Shown here piece after piece: positions 8,184 through 16,335 of a DNA stretch of 49,234 nt. This stretch comes from Phragmitibacter flavus (GTDB lineage Bacteria > Verrucomicrobiota > Verrucomicrobiia > Verrucomicrobiales > Verrucomicrobiaceae). The notes below the pieces were generated by a model. It had not been told where the DNA came from, did no database searches, and saw only the letters and a list, made by a program, of their open reading frames with translations. Numbering within the stretch: the stretch's first letter is position 1; each line of letters starts with the position of its first letter. The position numbers and the translations under genes were made by a program. The stretch lies in contig NZ_VAUV01000027.1 of assembly GCF_005780165.1 (NCBI RefSeq), forward strand, positions 1-49,234, written 5' to 3'.

Positions 8184-9167
8184 TCATCTCCACCAAAATT
8201 CCACCAGCACCGGTCGATGGTCGGAATCAAAATCCTCGCCCACTGACCAGTTCGCCCTCCCCCAGTCATCGCTGTAGAGCACGTGATCAATCATCATCTG
8301 CTGCGGCCACCCCACCCGCCATGTCGCGCTGAAGGGATGCCCTCTGCCCGCTTCCCGCAAACCCGTCGCCCTCACCAAATCGCGATAAAACACAGACCAC
8401 GGCGTGCTGTTGAAATCGCCCATCACGATCACCGCATGCCCCGCCGACCGCTTGTCCTTCACCCATTTCACGATCGCCTCGTGCCACGACTTCAATATCT
8501 CCACCTTCACCGTGTCAGTCGGATGCAAGGCATGCACCGTCAGCACACTCACCACCCTGCCACTCACCTCCAATTCTGCCGCCAGACCCATGGTGATCAA
8601 CACCGGTCCCAACACCACGCGCTCCACCCGTCTCCAAGGCACCCGGCTCACCAGTCCCAATCCATGATACCTCGTCACCGGCATTCCCAAGCTCCGATAC
8701 GGAAACCAATCTTTCCACAGCTCAATTTCCACCGCCCACTCCGCCCCCACCTCCTGCAACGCCACGACATCCGGCTGCCAAGGCTCCAGATCGCGACGAA
8801 GTTTTCCGTAATCCCGATCCGGCGGACCAAGCTGCAACAAGTTGATGGTCGCCACCTTGAACACCTCGTCAGATCTCCCACCCATCTGCCTCACGACCTC
8901 TCCCTTCTCCACCCCATAAGGCAGCACCACGATCGCATTAAGCCCGCAGGCAAGCCCCGCCATTACCGCCCATCGCCATTTCCTCTTCACCAAAAATATC
9001 GTCATCAACATCCCTGCACCGACCAGATACTGCGGCCGGCCATGCGCCAGCAAATCCAGCCACCAAAACCACCTGCCACCAAATGCTGCCAAACTCACTG
9101 CCAGGCACATCAGAGTGCCCAGCATCAATCCCACTCCCACTGATGCCCTTGGAAATTTTTTCCACAT
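8184..9167 (-). CDS. Endonuclease/exonuclease/phosphatase family protein, membrane-anchored
   Basis: About 327 residues. The N-terminus has three hydrophobic helices (about 1-90). A DNase I-like fold follows with the family motifs: metal-binding Glu in VVALQEVGAEW, VMGDFNSTPWS, MIDHVLYS and the catalytic SDHRPVLVEF near the end. Such proteins cleave phosphodiesters of nucleic acids or lipids, and membrane-anchored versions with an external domain are common. The ATG at 9167 follows GGAAGAGG closely; an in-frame ATG at 9182 is an alternative. It precedes the protease gene by about 50 bases on the same strand. The substrate cannot be told from sequence. Confidence 0.85.
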   Translation of the reverse strand: MWKKFPRASVGVGLMLGTLMCLAVSLAAFGGRWFWWLDLLAHGRPQYLVGAGMLMTIFLVKRKWRWAVMAGLACGLNAIVVLPYGVEKGEVVRQMGGRSDEVFKVATINLLQLGPPDRDYGKLRRDLEPWQPDVVALQEVGAEWAVEIELWKDWFPYRSLGMPVTRYHGLGLVSRVPWRRVERVVLGPVLITMGLAAELEVSGRVVSVLTVHALHPTDTVKVEILKSWHEAIVKWVKDKRSAGHAVIVMGDFNSTPWSVFYRDLVRATGLREAGRGHPFSATWRVGWPQQMMIDHVLYSDDWGRANWSVGEDFDSDHRPVLVEFWWR

Positions 9168-9204
9168 CACCCTCTTCCCCATCCATCCGCCGAGACCAAG
9201 CGGA

Positions 9205-9561
9205 TCAATTTAACCCAAAAAACTCCTCACCCTTCACCGGTGGATAAGCATACAAACGCTGTTCGCTCACCTGCCCCAGCAACGTTTTTAAACCCTGCGG
9301 CATGTCGGAAAACAACAGCGTCACCGCAAAGCCCAGCTCTTCGTTGGCTTCATCGGACTCGCACTCACATTCCACCACCCAACCCTGCACCGACCACTCA
9401 CGCAAATACCCCAGCAGACTCGTCTGAATCGTCAGCCCCACCTCCGTTCCCGTGACCAGCGCTTGCGGCGAATGAAATACCAGACCTGTGTCCGAAATGG
9501 AGGACAACTGTGCCACTCCCCCGTCTTGCTTGTGCTTGGTTGAATTCCGTCGTTCGTTCAT
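9205..9561 (-). CDS. Small PilZ-like domain protein
   Basis: This 118-residue protein starts at MNERRNSTKHK, with AGAAAGG on the minus strand (9571-9577) 9 bases before the ATG. The N-terminal RR, the strand-rich core (LSSISDTGLVFHSP, GTEVGLTIQTSLLG, WVVECECESDEANEELGFAV) and the closing helix resemble PilZ domains, which bind c-di-GMP through RxxxR and D/NxSxxG motifs. Here NERRNSTK and SDTG are only a partial match, so c-di-GMP binding is uncertain. It is a solitary gene between the phosphatase-fold gene and the alpha/beta hydrolase. Confidence 0.6.
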   Translation of the reverse strand: MNERRNSTKHKQDGGVAQLSSISDTGLVFHSPQALVTGTEVGLTIQTSLLGYLREWSVQGWVVECECESDEANEELGFAVTLLFSDMPQGLKTLLGQVSEQRLYAYPPVKGEEFFGLN

Positions 9562-9658
9562 GATAGGCAACCTTTCTGCGACGGACGCCACGTTGCCGCC
9601 ATGGCATCCAGATGTCAACGCACGACGCCGGAAAAAGTCTGTTTTTGCGTCTCTTTCC

Positions 9659-10669
9659 TCAACGCACCTGCCGGTTTAACCAATCCGTCGCATCCTTCAT
9701 CACCTGCTCCCGTTCCCGATCATGCAACAGCAGATGATACGATTCGCGATACCAGCGGATCTCCTTGTCCTTCGACCCGATGCTCTCAAAAAACTCCTGC
9801 ACCTGACCTTCATCCGCAATCACATCATGTGGACTCGCCAGCACCAGCACCGGCATCCGCAGCTCGCGTGCCGCTTTTCGGGACGACTTCATCATCTCAT
9901 CCACCTCTCCCAGCAACCTCAGCGAAAACTTCGACACATGATGCGGTGTCACCGCCATCTGCCCTCCATGCGTCGAATCCGCCGTCACTTGAATCTGCTT
10001 CTCATCCAACCCCGCCATCTGCGTCAAACTCACCCGCACCCAGGGAAACATCTGAACCAGCGTGTGAATGATCCGCAAACGAAGTTGCGATGCCTGCATT
10101 CGTAATCCCGCCGCTGGCGCACTCATGATGATCCCAGCCGGAAGTTCACGATCACGCTCGCGATCTTCATCCTCCATCAAATCCGTCACCGTATGCAGCG
10201 CAATCAACGTTCCCAAACTCTCCGCATACCACACCACCGGCTTCCCCGGATGCCGCTTGCGCACCAGTCGATGAAACGCCAGCAAATCCCGCTGCCACAA
10301 TCGCGACGACGCCACATGCCCGCGCTTCTTCACCTCCGGATCATTGCCCTGACCGCGCAACTGCAAACCATACACCGCCACCCCCAGCTTCGGCCACTCC
10401 TCATCCAGCATCCAGAAATCCGAAGCCGCCCCGCTCAACCCGTGAATCGTAATCACCACCGCCTTCATCTTCTCCTCTGAATCCGGCACTCCTGCCGCCA
10501 GCGTCCACGGCATCTGTTTGCCGTCAAAACTGCTCCACGTCTTGTCTTCCATTGACAAACTCGGCGATCCTTTTTTGAAACTGGCACAACTCATCGACAT
10601 CAGCAGTAAAACCAACGAAACCAGCCAACGCGACCCTCTCGCCAGCACTGTGTCATAACACGCAAGCAT
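9659..10669 (-). CDS. Alpha/beta hydrolase (monoacylglycerol lipase/serine aminopeptidase S33 type)
   Basis: A 336-residue hydrolase. An N-terminal hydrophobic segment ends in Cys-Ala-Ser, possibly a lipoprotein signal although the lipobox is weak. The oxyanion region is VVITIHGLSGAASDFWMLD, and GLQLRGQGNDP resembles the lysophospholipase motif. The nucleophile elbow is WYAESLGT, the acid is in VLASPHDVIAD, and the His is in YHLLLHD. The family hydrolyses lipid esters or related small substrates. It overlaps the upstream M14 peptidase by 17 bases, so both are probably co-transcribed with mpl. A role in envelope turnover is inferred from context only. Confidence 0.85.
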   Translation of the reverse strand: MLACYDTVLARGSRWLVSLVLLLMSMSCASFKKGSPSLSMEDKTWSSFDGKQMPWTLAAGVPDSEEKMKAVVITIHGLSGAASDFWMLDEEWPKLGVAVYGLQLRGQGNDPEVKKRGHVASSRLWQRDLLAFHRLVRKRHPGKPVVWYAESLGTLIALHTVTDLMEDEDRERDRELPAGIIMSAPAAGLRMQASQLRLRIIHTLVQMFPWVRVSLTQMAGLDEKQIQVTADSTHGGQMAVTPHHVSKFSLRLLGEVDEMMKSSRKAARELRMPVLVLASPHDVIADEGQVQEFFESIGSKDKEIRWYRESYHLLLHDREREQVMKDATDWLNRQVR

Positions 10670-11435
10670 GTTTCAAGGCCGAGGTAATGAACGTCTTCTG
10701 CGCACGAACCCTGTCCACCAACGAAAACTCCGAAGGTGTCTCAAACGTCAGCGCCACCGGTGCTCCCAGCTCATGCAGCACAATCGCCTCCGGCAAACCC
10801 GGCAACACCGGAATCTTGCGTTTCGCGATCAGCCCTTCATTCGAACGACTCCCATCCATGCTGCGCCGACCATCCACCGCGATCACCTCCGCGCAATCTT
10901 GCAGCACCGCCTTGCCAATGGTCTTCCTGGTTTTGTTCAACTCATAAAGGTAACAACCCTGACCATCATAATCCTCATGCAGGCACAATCCGATCGCCAG
11001 CTTCCGCCCCTCCATCAACTTCCGCCACGCCACCATCAATTCATCTTCCAATTCGTGGAAGGAGCGATTGAGGTCTCGGCCTTGATGATCCATGCGGGTG
11101 TTTAAAATCATTCCAACAGGATTCATCGCCGGGAACAATAAAAAACGCCTCTCCCGCAGCAGCGCCCCATTTTCGCGCGCCCATTCCAGCAATCCCCACG
11201 GCCCCGCCACCTCATCTCCATGCACCCCCGCCGAAATGTAAATCTCCGGCCTGCCGTCGTCCGGCGATTTTGATTCCAACCCATAAACCGGCATTCCGCC
11301 CACCCGCGTCAAAATCCTCATCCGCAACCCCGCCTCCTCCACCAGCTCCCGCCAGCACCGGATCAAAAACCGGTAATCATGACTGCGATGTTGCGCCAGC
11401 GTGAGCGCCGAGGGGACTTTTTCCATGCCATGCAT
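10653..11435 (-). CDS. M14-family zinc carboxypeptidase/amidase (AstE/AspA or MpaA-like)
   Basis: This 260-residue protein has the M14 zinc-binding pattern: HGDE in YISAGVHGDEVAGP and a later His in LCLHEDYDGQGCYLYE. The substrate motif NPVGMILNTRMDHQGRDLNRSF includes the DLNR typical of the family. Automatic annotation would probably call it a succinylglutamate desuccinylase/aspartoacylase. It sits directly downstream of mpl (gap about 20 bases). This suggests it could instead be an MpaA-like amidase that cleaves the gamma-D-Glu-diaminopimelate bond of murein tripeptide; E. coli MpaA and Mpl act on the same tripeptide. Alternative ATG at 11426. The context-based role is inference. Confidence 0.82.
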   Translation of the reverse strand: MHGMEKVPSALTLAQHRSHDYRFLIRCWRELVEEAGLRMRILTRVGGMPVYGLESKSPDDGRPEIYISAGVHGDEVAGPWGLLEWARENGALLRERRFLLFPAMNPVGMILNTRMDHQGRDLNRSFHELEDELMVAWRKLMEGRKLAIGLCLHEDYDGQGCYLYELNKTRKTIGKAVLQDCAEVIAVDGRRSMDGSRSNEGLIAKRKIPVLPGLPEAIVLHELGAPVALTFETPSEFSLVDRVRAQKTFITSALKHACVL

Positions 11436-11456
11436 GCCGTAGGTTGATCGTCTCCA

Positions 11457-12839
11457 TCATAGACGCTCCAGCAGCTTCTTGTGGATGCCATCAAAACCGC
11501 CATTGCTGAACACCACCGCCACATCGCCGCTCTTCGCGCCCTTCTTCAACCGCTCAATGATCGCGTCCACTCCAGTCTCGTGATACGACTCCCGTCCGTT
11601 CGCCTTCACCGCCGCCGCCACCGCATCGACGTCCAGCCTCAACCCTTCCGCCACCTTCTCCGGCGCATGCACCGACGCAATGATGCTCCCGTCCGCCTCG
11701 CTCAGCGCCTCAATCAACTCCGCCTGCAAGGTGTTGCGCTTGCTGGTATTCGATCTCGGCTCAAACAACGCCCACAAACGACGTTTCGGATACATTTGCT
11801 TTAACCCCTTCAACGCCTCGCGAATCGCCGTCGGATGATGCCCAAAGTCATCGATCACCGTGATCCCGTTCACCTCGCCCACCACCGTCTGCCGACGCTG
11901 CACCCCTTTGAACTTCAGCATTGCCGCGCGGATCTCTTCATCGTCCAATCCCGCGAACTGCGCCGCGCAAATCGCCATCGCCGCATTCCGCACATTGAAT
12001 TCCCCCACCATTGGCACCGTAAACGCCACGCCGTTCAAAGTGAAATCCGTATGATCCGGCTTCGCCTTTTTGATCACAATCCGCCGATCACAATCTTTTC
12101 CAAGCCCCACCGTCACCACCGGAGCCGGACAAGCCGCGATCAACGACCGGCACGTTTCCGCATCCCCGTTCAACAACACGCACCCGCTCTTCGGCACCAC
12201 CCGCAGCAACCGGCTAAACGACAACAAAATGTCATCCAGCGAATTGAAGATGTCCGCGTGATCAAATTCAATGTTGTTCACGATCACCACCTCAGGCAGG
12301 TAGCGCAAAAACTTCGAGCGTTTGTCAAAAAACGCCGAGTCATACTCATCGCCTTCGATCACAAAAAACTCCGAATCCGTAAACCGCGCCCCCACCTCGA
12401 AGTTCCCCGGCACCCCGCCGATCATATACCCCGGATTCTTCAAATTCTCCTCCAGCAGCCAGGTCAACATGGAGGTCGTCGTCGTTTTCCCGTGCGTGCC
12501 CGACACCACAAAATTGCGTTTCCCTTGCAACACCTCCCACTGCAACACCTCCGGCAGCGACGTATACGGCAGCTTCTGCTCCAGCACCGCCTCCACCTCT
12601 GGATTGCCGCGCGACACCGCATTGCCAATCACATAAAGGTCCGCATCCGGCGGCAAATTTTCTGGTTTGTAGCCCTTGGCGATCTCCACGCCCAGATTCT
12701 CCAGCAGCGTCGACATCGGTGGATAAACCGCATCGTCCGAACCCGAGATTGCATACCCCCGCTCACGAAACGCCGCCGCCACCGAGCCCATCGCCGTGCC
12801 GCAAATGCCAATGAAATGAAATTTTTTGAACTTGATCAT
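11457..12839 (-). CDS. mpl: UDP-N-acetylmuramate:L-alanyl-gamma-D-glutamyl-meso-diaminopimelate ligase
   Basis: This 460-residue Mur-ligase-family enzyme joins recycled murein tripeptide to UDP-MurNAc, bypassing MurC, MurD and MurE. Seen here: an N-terminal dinucleotide-binding fold starting FHFIGICGTAMGS, then P-loop GTHGKTT (114-120), Mur-ligase motifs EGDEYDSAFFD and NNIEFDHADIF, the C-terminal VIDDFGHHPTAI, and FEPRSNTSKRNT. MurC-like enzymes share many motifs, but the ICGTAMG start, EFDHADIF and the RSNTSKR segment fit Mpl, as does the length. Cytoplasmic. It starts about 310 bases from the divergent trpG/pabA, and two heptamer arrays lie in that promoter region. Confidence 0.94.
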   Translation of the reverse strand: MIKFKKFHFIGICGTAMGSVAAAFRERGYAISGSDDAVYPPMSTLLENLGVEIAKGYKPENLPPDADLYVIGNAVSRGNPEVEAVLEQKLPYTSLPEVLQWEVLQGKRNFVVSGTHGKTTTTSMLTWLLEENLKNPGYMIGGVPGNFEVGARFTDSEFFVIEGDEYDSAFFDKRSKFLRYLPEVVIVNNIEFDHADIFNSLDDILLSFSRLLRVVPKSGCVLLNGDAETCRSLIAACPAPVVTVGLGKDCDRRIVIKKAKPDHTDFTLNGVAFTVPMVGEFNVRNAAMAICAAQFAGLDDEEIRAAMLKFKGVQRRQTVVGEVNGITVIDDFGHHPTAIREALKGLKQMYPKRRLWALFEPRSNTSKRNTLQAELIEALSEADGSIIASVHAPEKVAEGLRLDVDAVAAAVKANGRESYHETGVDAIIERLKKGAKSGDVAVVFSNGGFDGIHKKLLERL

Positions 12840-12933
12840 GAAAACCTTCCTGCCTCTATCGGGTCACCTGTAAGAAAATCAACCCAAGCCCTCCACCCCC
12901 TTCATTGTCAAACCATTTCCCGCGCGCCCACAT

Positions 12934-13010
12934 CCGCATTCCGCATTCCGCATTCCGCATTCCGCATTCCGCATTCCGCATTCCGCATTCCGCATTCCGC
13001 ATTCCGCATT
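12934..13010. repeat. Heptanucleotide tandem array, 11 x CCGCATT
   Basis: Eleven perfect head-to-tail copies of CCGCATT (AATGCGG on the other strand) fill 77 bases with no spacer. The array lies between the divergent mpl and trpG/pabA genes. Frames through it read as a seven-residue peptide repeat (for example ECGMRNA) and are not genes. The layout matches the short tandemly repeated repetitive (STRR) heptamers known from cyanobacteria. Confidence 0.97.
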
Positions 13011-13015
13011 CCACC

Positions 13016-13092
13016 ACTGCCCACTGCCCACTGCCCACTGCCCACTGCCCACTGCCCACTGCCCACTGCCCACTGCCCACTGCCCACTGCCC
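13016..13092. repeat. Heptanucleotide tandem array, 11 x ACTGCCC
   Basis: Eleven perfect copies of ACTGCCC (GGGCAGT on the other strand) fill another 77 bases, five bases after the first array. The array ends about 60 bases before the trpG/pabA start codon, so a change in copy number would move the upstream promoter region relative to the gene. Confidence 0.97.
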
Positions 13093-13151
13093 ACCTCCCC
13101 TTGCGTCACCGTTCGTATGCATTAGAGTGCTCGTTAGCACTCGCGCCCTCC

Positions 13152-13727
13152 ATGCTCCTCATCATCGACAACTACGATTCCTTTACCTACAACCTCGTCC
13201 AATACTTCGGCGAGATGGGTGCCACCATGGAGATCCGTCGCAACGACCAGACTTCGCTGGACGAAATTGAAAAACTCGCCCCCAGCCACCTCTGCATCTC
13301 CCCGGGCCCCTGCACCCCGCTTGAGGCCGGACTGAGCAACGACATCATCAAAACCTTTGGCTCGCGCATTCCCACCCTCGGCGTCTGCCTCGGCCACCAG
13401 TGCATCGGCCACGTTTTCGGCGGCGATGTCGTCCGTGCCGACCGCCTCATGCACGGCAAAGTGTCTTCGATCAAACACACCGGCACCTCCGTTTTCGCCG
13501 GCATGCCCGCCAATTTCGAAGCCACCCGCTACCATTCCCTGCTCGTCAAACGCGACACCCTGCCCGCCGATCTCGAAATCACCGCCGTCGCTGCCGATGA
13601 CGAATCCGAAATCATGGGCATGCGCCACCGCACCCTGCCCATCCACGGCGTCCAGTTTCACCCCGAATCCATTCTCACTCAGGACGGTAAACACTTGCTA
13701 AAGAATTTTCTGGAAATGCACCCCTAG
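13152..13727 (+). CDS. trpG/pabA: Anthranilate/aminodeoxychorismate synthase glutamine amidotransferase subunit
   Basis: This 191-residue class I glutamine amidotransferase begins MLLIIDNYDSFTYNLVQYF, the standard TrpG/PabA start. The catalytic Cys79 is in GVCLGHQCIG, and His170 and Glu172 are in VQFHPES. SPGPCTP is the usual loop at about 50-56. It supplies ammonia to TrpE or PabB for tryptophan or folate synthesis; sequence alone does not separate the two, and many bacteria use one amphibolic subunit. A much longer open frame (from 11835) runs in from upstream, but that part is a shadow of mpl and the heptamer arrays. No partner gene is adjacent. Confidence 0.93.
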   Translation: MLLIIDNYDSFTYNLVQYFGEMGATMEIRRNDQTSLDEIEKLAPSHLCISPGPCTPLEAGLSNDIIKTFGSRIPTLGVCLGHQCIGHVFGGDVVRADRLMHGKVSSIKHTGTSVFAGMPANFEATRYHSLLVKRDTLPADLEITAVAADDESEIMGMRHRTLPIHGVQFHPESILTQDGKHLLKNFLEMHP

Positions 13728-13786
13728 CGGCATTCTAGTTGCTAAAAGTGAACTGTTCGGACAATTTCACCACCAAGACTAACGAC

Positions 13787-15214
13787 ATGTCACGTCTTCA
13801 AACCCTTCGCGAGGCCCTCACCCATGCTCCGGACAACACGGCCCTGCTGCTGTTGTATGGTCACGGGTGCCTGGATGAACTGCACCTGGATGAAGCCCTC
13901 GAGACCTTCGAACGCATCCTCACCCTTGAGTCCGACCACATCGAGGCGCAAATCTGCGCCGCCCGCGTCATGCTCCTCCAGGGTGACACCAGCGGGGCCG
14001 CCGTGCGCGCTGAGCGCATCCTGCAGCGCGATCCCGTCAACACCTCCGCCTATCTTCTCCTCAGTCGCATCCACATGATGGAGAACAACCGCGCCAAAGC
14101 GCTCGAGTTCTACAATCGCGCCATTGAGATCAACTCTTCCGCGACCGATCCCGCCCTTGAAGCCGACCTCGGTCGCACCCAGGGCAAACCTGCTTTGCGC
14201 GACCGCATCATCAGCACGCCCATCGACGTTTTCGAAGACGAAGACACCGGCGAACTCCAGCAGGAATTCTTCGACGATCCGTTTGAAGAGGCCCCGATCA
14301 GCGACTGGCGCCCCGAAACCTTCTTCGCCCCCGGCGACTCCGAGCGATTCCGCGTTACCTTCTCCGATGCCGGTGGCATGGAAGCCCTCAAGGAGGAAAT
14401 CCGTCTCAAAATCATCTATCCCCTCCAGCATCCCGAGCTCTACAAAGCCTACGGACGCAAAACCGGCGGCGGCATTCTCCTCTATGGCCCTCCCGGCTGC
14501 GGCAAAACCCTCCTTCTCCGCGCCACTGCGGGAGAAGTCTCCTGCAACTACTTCGCCGTGGGCATCCACGAAGTCTTCGATCCCTACTACGGCAGCATCG
14601 AACGCAACCTCCATCAAATCTTCGAAACCGCCCGCGCCAACTCCCCCTGCGTTTTGGTGTTCGACGAAATCGATTCCCTCGCCCCTGACCGCCGCACCGT
14701 CCGCGACACCCAGATGCGCAATGTCGTGAACCAGTTCCTCAGCGAACTCAACGGCCTGCGCAGCGACAACCATCGCATCCTCGTCATCGGCGCCACCAAC
14801 GCCCCCTGGCAGCTCGACCCCGCCCTGCGTCGCCCCGGTCGTTTCGATCAGGCCATCTTCGTGCCGCCACCCGACCACGCCGCGCGCATGGAAATCATCC
14901 GTCTGCTCGCCCGCGAAAAACCCCTGGCCAAATTCGACGACAACGCCCTTGCCGCCGCCACCGAAGGATTTTCCGGAGCCGACCTCCATTGGGTCTTCAA
15001 CCGCGCCGCCGAGCTTGCGTTGGCCGACGCCCTGCACGCCAAAAAGACCGTCCCCATCACCATGGAGCTCCTGCAAACCATCGCCAGAGAGCATGTCCCT
15101 TCTTCACAAGCCTGGATGGACGGCATGAAGCAGCACATCCCTGCCACCACGCAAGACGCCCTCTACAACGAGGTCAGAAAATTCATGCAACAAACCGCCT
15201 CCAAAAAGCCCTGA
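13787..15214 (+). CDS. TPR-AAA+ ATPase (Cdc48/SpoVK-like)
   Basis: About 475 residues. The N-terminal 130 are TPR-like helices (CLDELHLDEALETFERIL, AYLLLSRIHMMENNRAKALE). An acidic linker follows, then one AAA+ module: Walker A GPPGCGKT (about 234-241), Walker B VLVFDE (about 289-294), the second region of homology with GATNAPWQLDPALRRPGRFD and its arginine finger, and a C-terminal helical lid with GFSGADLHWVFNRAAE. Such proteins remodel or unfold partner proteins, and the TPR part probably selects the client. The start MSRLQTLREAL is preferred over an upstream in-frame ATG (13739). It lies alone between trpG/pabA and tRNA-Arg, so the client is unknown. Confidence 0.88.
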   Translation: MSRLQTLREALTHAPDNTALLLLYGHGCLDELHLDEALETFERILTLESDHIEAQICAARVMLLQGDTSGAAVRAERILQRDPVNTSAYLLLSRIHMMENNRAKALEFYNRAIEINSSATDPALEADLGRTQGKPALRDRIISTPIDVFEDEDTGELQQEFFDDPFEEAPISDWRPETFFAPGDSERFRVTFSDAGGMEALKEEIRLKIIYPLQHPELYKAYGRKTGGGILLYGPPGCGKTLLLRATAGEVSCNYFAVGIHEVFDPYYGSIERNLHQIFETARANSPCVLVFDEIDSLAPDRRTVRDTQMRNVVNQFLSELNGLRSDNHRILVIGATNAPWQLDPALRRPGRFDQAIFVPPPDHAARMEIIRLLAREKPLAKFDDNALAAATEGFSGADLHWVFNRAAELALADALHAKKTVPITMELLQTIAREHVPSSQAWMDGMKQHIPATTQDALYNEVRKFMQQTASKKP

Positions 15215-15226
15215 TTATAAGGAGCC

Positions 15227-15371
15227 CGGACATTCCTGTCCGCATCATCACCCGTGGAGCACCCCGATGTATCATCGGCCATCACTCATCCCTCCGAAAA
15301 ATTTCGGACCACCGACGTGTCTTCGGTCTGCACTCATCGTCCCAAACCTCGGACCACCGACGTGTCGTCGG
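15227..15371. repeat. Cluster of short hairpins (REP-like)
   Basis: Four hairpins lie between the AAA+ gene and tRNA-Arg: CGGACA/TGTCCG (15227-15242), CCGATG/CATCGG (15264-15278), CCGA/TCGG (15312-15326, imperfect) and CCGAC/GTCGG (15357-15371). The last two belong to a near-identical unit CGGACCACCGACGTGTC repeated about 45 bases apart. The first has a relative at 23731-23753 with the same flanks. None is followed by a T-run, so a simple terminator is unlikely. They look like dispersed REP/MITE-type repeats. Confidence 0.7.
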
Positions 15372-15487
15372 TCTCCACCCCCCATCAACCTCTGCCCCCT
15401 CCCCCAAATCCCCCCCAACTCAATCCACTTGCCATCCCCCCAACCTTGGCGTAACCATTCCCTCCCTGCGACGTCCGACGTCCAAAC

Positions 15488-15562
15488 GCACCCATAGTTC
15501 AATGGATAGAACTGCAGTTTCCGGAACTGCTGGTGTAGGTTCGATTCCTACTGGGTGCACCA
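15488..15562 (+). tRNA. tRNA-Arg (anticodon CCG)
   Basis: A complete cloverleaf of 75 bases. The acceptor stem is GCACCCA/TGGGTGC, and the D arm is GTTC/GAAC with loop AATGGATA. The anticodon stem GCAGT/ACTGC encloses the loop TTCCGGA (anticodon CCG, reading CGG). The T arm is GTAGG/CCTAC with TTCGATT, and the 3' end is an encoded ACCA. The DNA just beyond it changes to AT-richer accessory sequence, as expected for an integration target. Confidence 0.95.
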
Positions 15563-15883
15563 CCTCATAACGAGCTGGATATGAGCGAGTTACGCACCGA
15601 ATGGGTGCCGGAATGACCTGACCGCCAAAGTGGTCCAAGTTGCCAAAAGTGGCCCTGCTTTGCCAAATCTAGCCAAGAATCTGTCTACAATTTGTCTACG
15701 GAAACGGGGTGAGGGGTGGAGAAAAAATACTGGTTGCCGATCCTTATACGCGTTGACTCGGTGGCAGGGAAATATTGCAAAAGCAGAAAATCATCATGTG
15801 CGCCGCTGAACGTTGTTGCATTCCCACAAGTTCAAAGAATTATGGAATCGTAATTTTTCCTACCACTAGTTTAGCGAACAACT
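15563..15883. other. Gene-poor start of tRNA-associated island
   Basis: No convincing gene in 321 bases. Near-repeats are visible: GCCAAAGTGG and GCCAAAAGTGG, and two copies of GTCTAC a few bases apart (about 15680-15700). A GTG-started frame of 45 codons (15716-15853) is too short and unsupported to call. Sequence right after a tRNA 3' end often holds an attachment site, but no second copy of the tRNA end and no integrase gene were found. Confidence 0.4.
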
Positions 15884-16314
15884 ATGCAACTCATCAGCTA
15901 TAAAGACCTAAACGCTAAACAACAGGAAATTTACAATTTTCAAAAGGTTGCCGCTATCCTGGCTGACTACGGCTTCAACTGCATCAAGCTTGCTGATGAT
16001 TGGCAAGGGGTTGATTTCCTTGCCTACCACGTCAACGGCAATGACACTATATAAGAGTGCAACTCAAGGGCCGACTGAGTATTGATCGCAAATATGTAGG
16101 AAAGAATCTACACATGGCTTTCCCCTACTTCGGCACTTGGTATTTGGTAGAACACGATCATTTGGTGACTGTGGTCGCCTTGCACACCAATTGGCTCAAC
16201 ACATTCTCTTGGACTGACCGTGGATTATACAATTCCCTTGCACCGAGTCGTCGGCTTATGACCGCTCTTGAAGAATTCCGGCTGACGTCATCAACGACAA
16301 GCAATCAGTTATAG
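15884..16314 (+). pseudogene. Frameshifted gene for a conserved island protein
   Basis: The first frame (15884-16054) encodes MQLISYKDLNAKQQEIYNF onward and ends at a TAA just after NGNDTI. The continuation RVQLKGRLSIDRKYVGKN lies in another frame and runs to 16314. At the junction the sequence is ACTATATAAGAG. Removing one TA dinucleotide restores ACTATAAGAG and one open frame of 143 codons including the stop. I recall similar intact proteins (YKDLN at the start, DDWQG mid-protein, VQLKGR, then FP and WYL) in many mobile islands, with no known function. The simplest reading is recent inactivation by a 2-base slip in the TA repeat. Confidence 0.7.
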
Positions 16315-16335
16315 GGCAAATGAATGCTGAAGCAT

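Noticed and set aside
12934-13092. CRISPR array
   Set aside because: The units are 7 bases and head to tail with no spacers, and no cas gene is near.
12856-13140. Minus-strand repeat proteins (ECGMRNA, GQWAVGS type)
   Set aside because: They are translations of the heptamer arrays in open frames and have no start context or family.
11835-13151. Long N-terminal extension of trpG/pabA
   Set aside because: The extension is antisense to mpl and crosses both heptamer arrays. The real protein starts at 13152.
13790-15094. 434-codon minus-strand frame
   Set aside because: Antisense shadow of the AAA+ gene, Gly/Val/Glu-rich without domains.
15716-15853. 45-codon GTG-started frame
   Set aside because: Too short, with no recognised motif and no clear ribosome binding site.
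16040-16060. Programmed frameshift
   Set aside because: A programmed site would need a slippery heptamer or structure. A plain TA duplication explains the break; kept only as an alternative.
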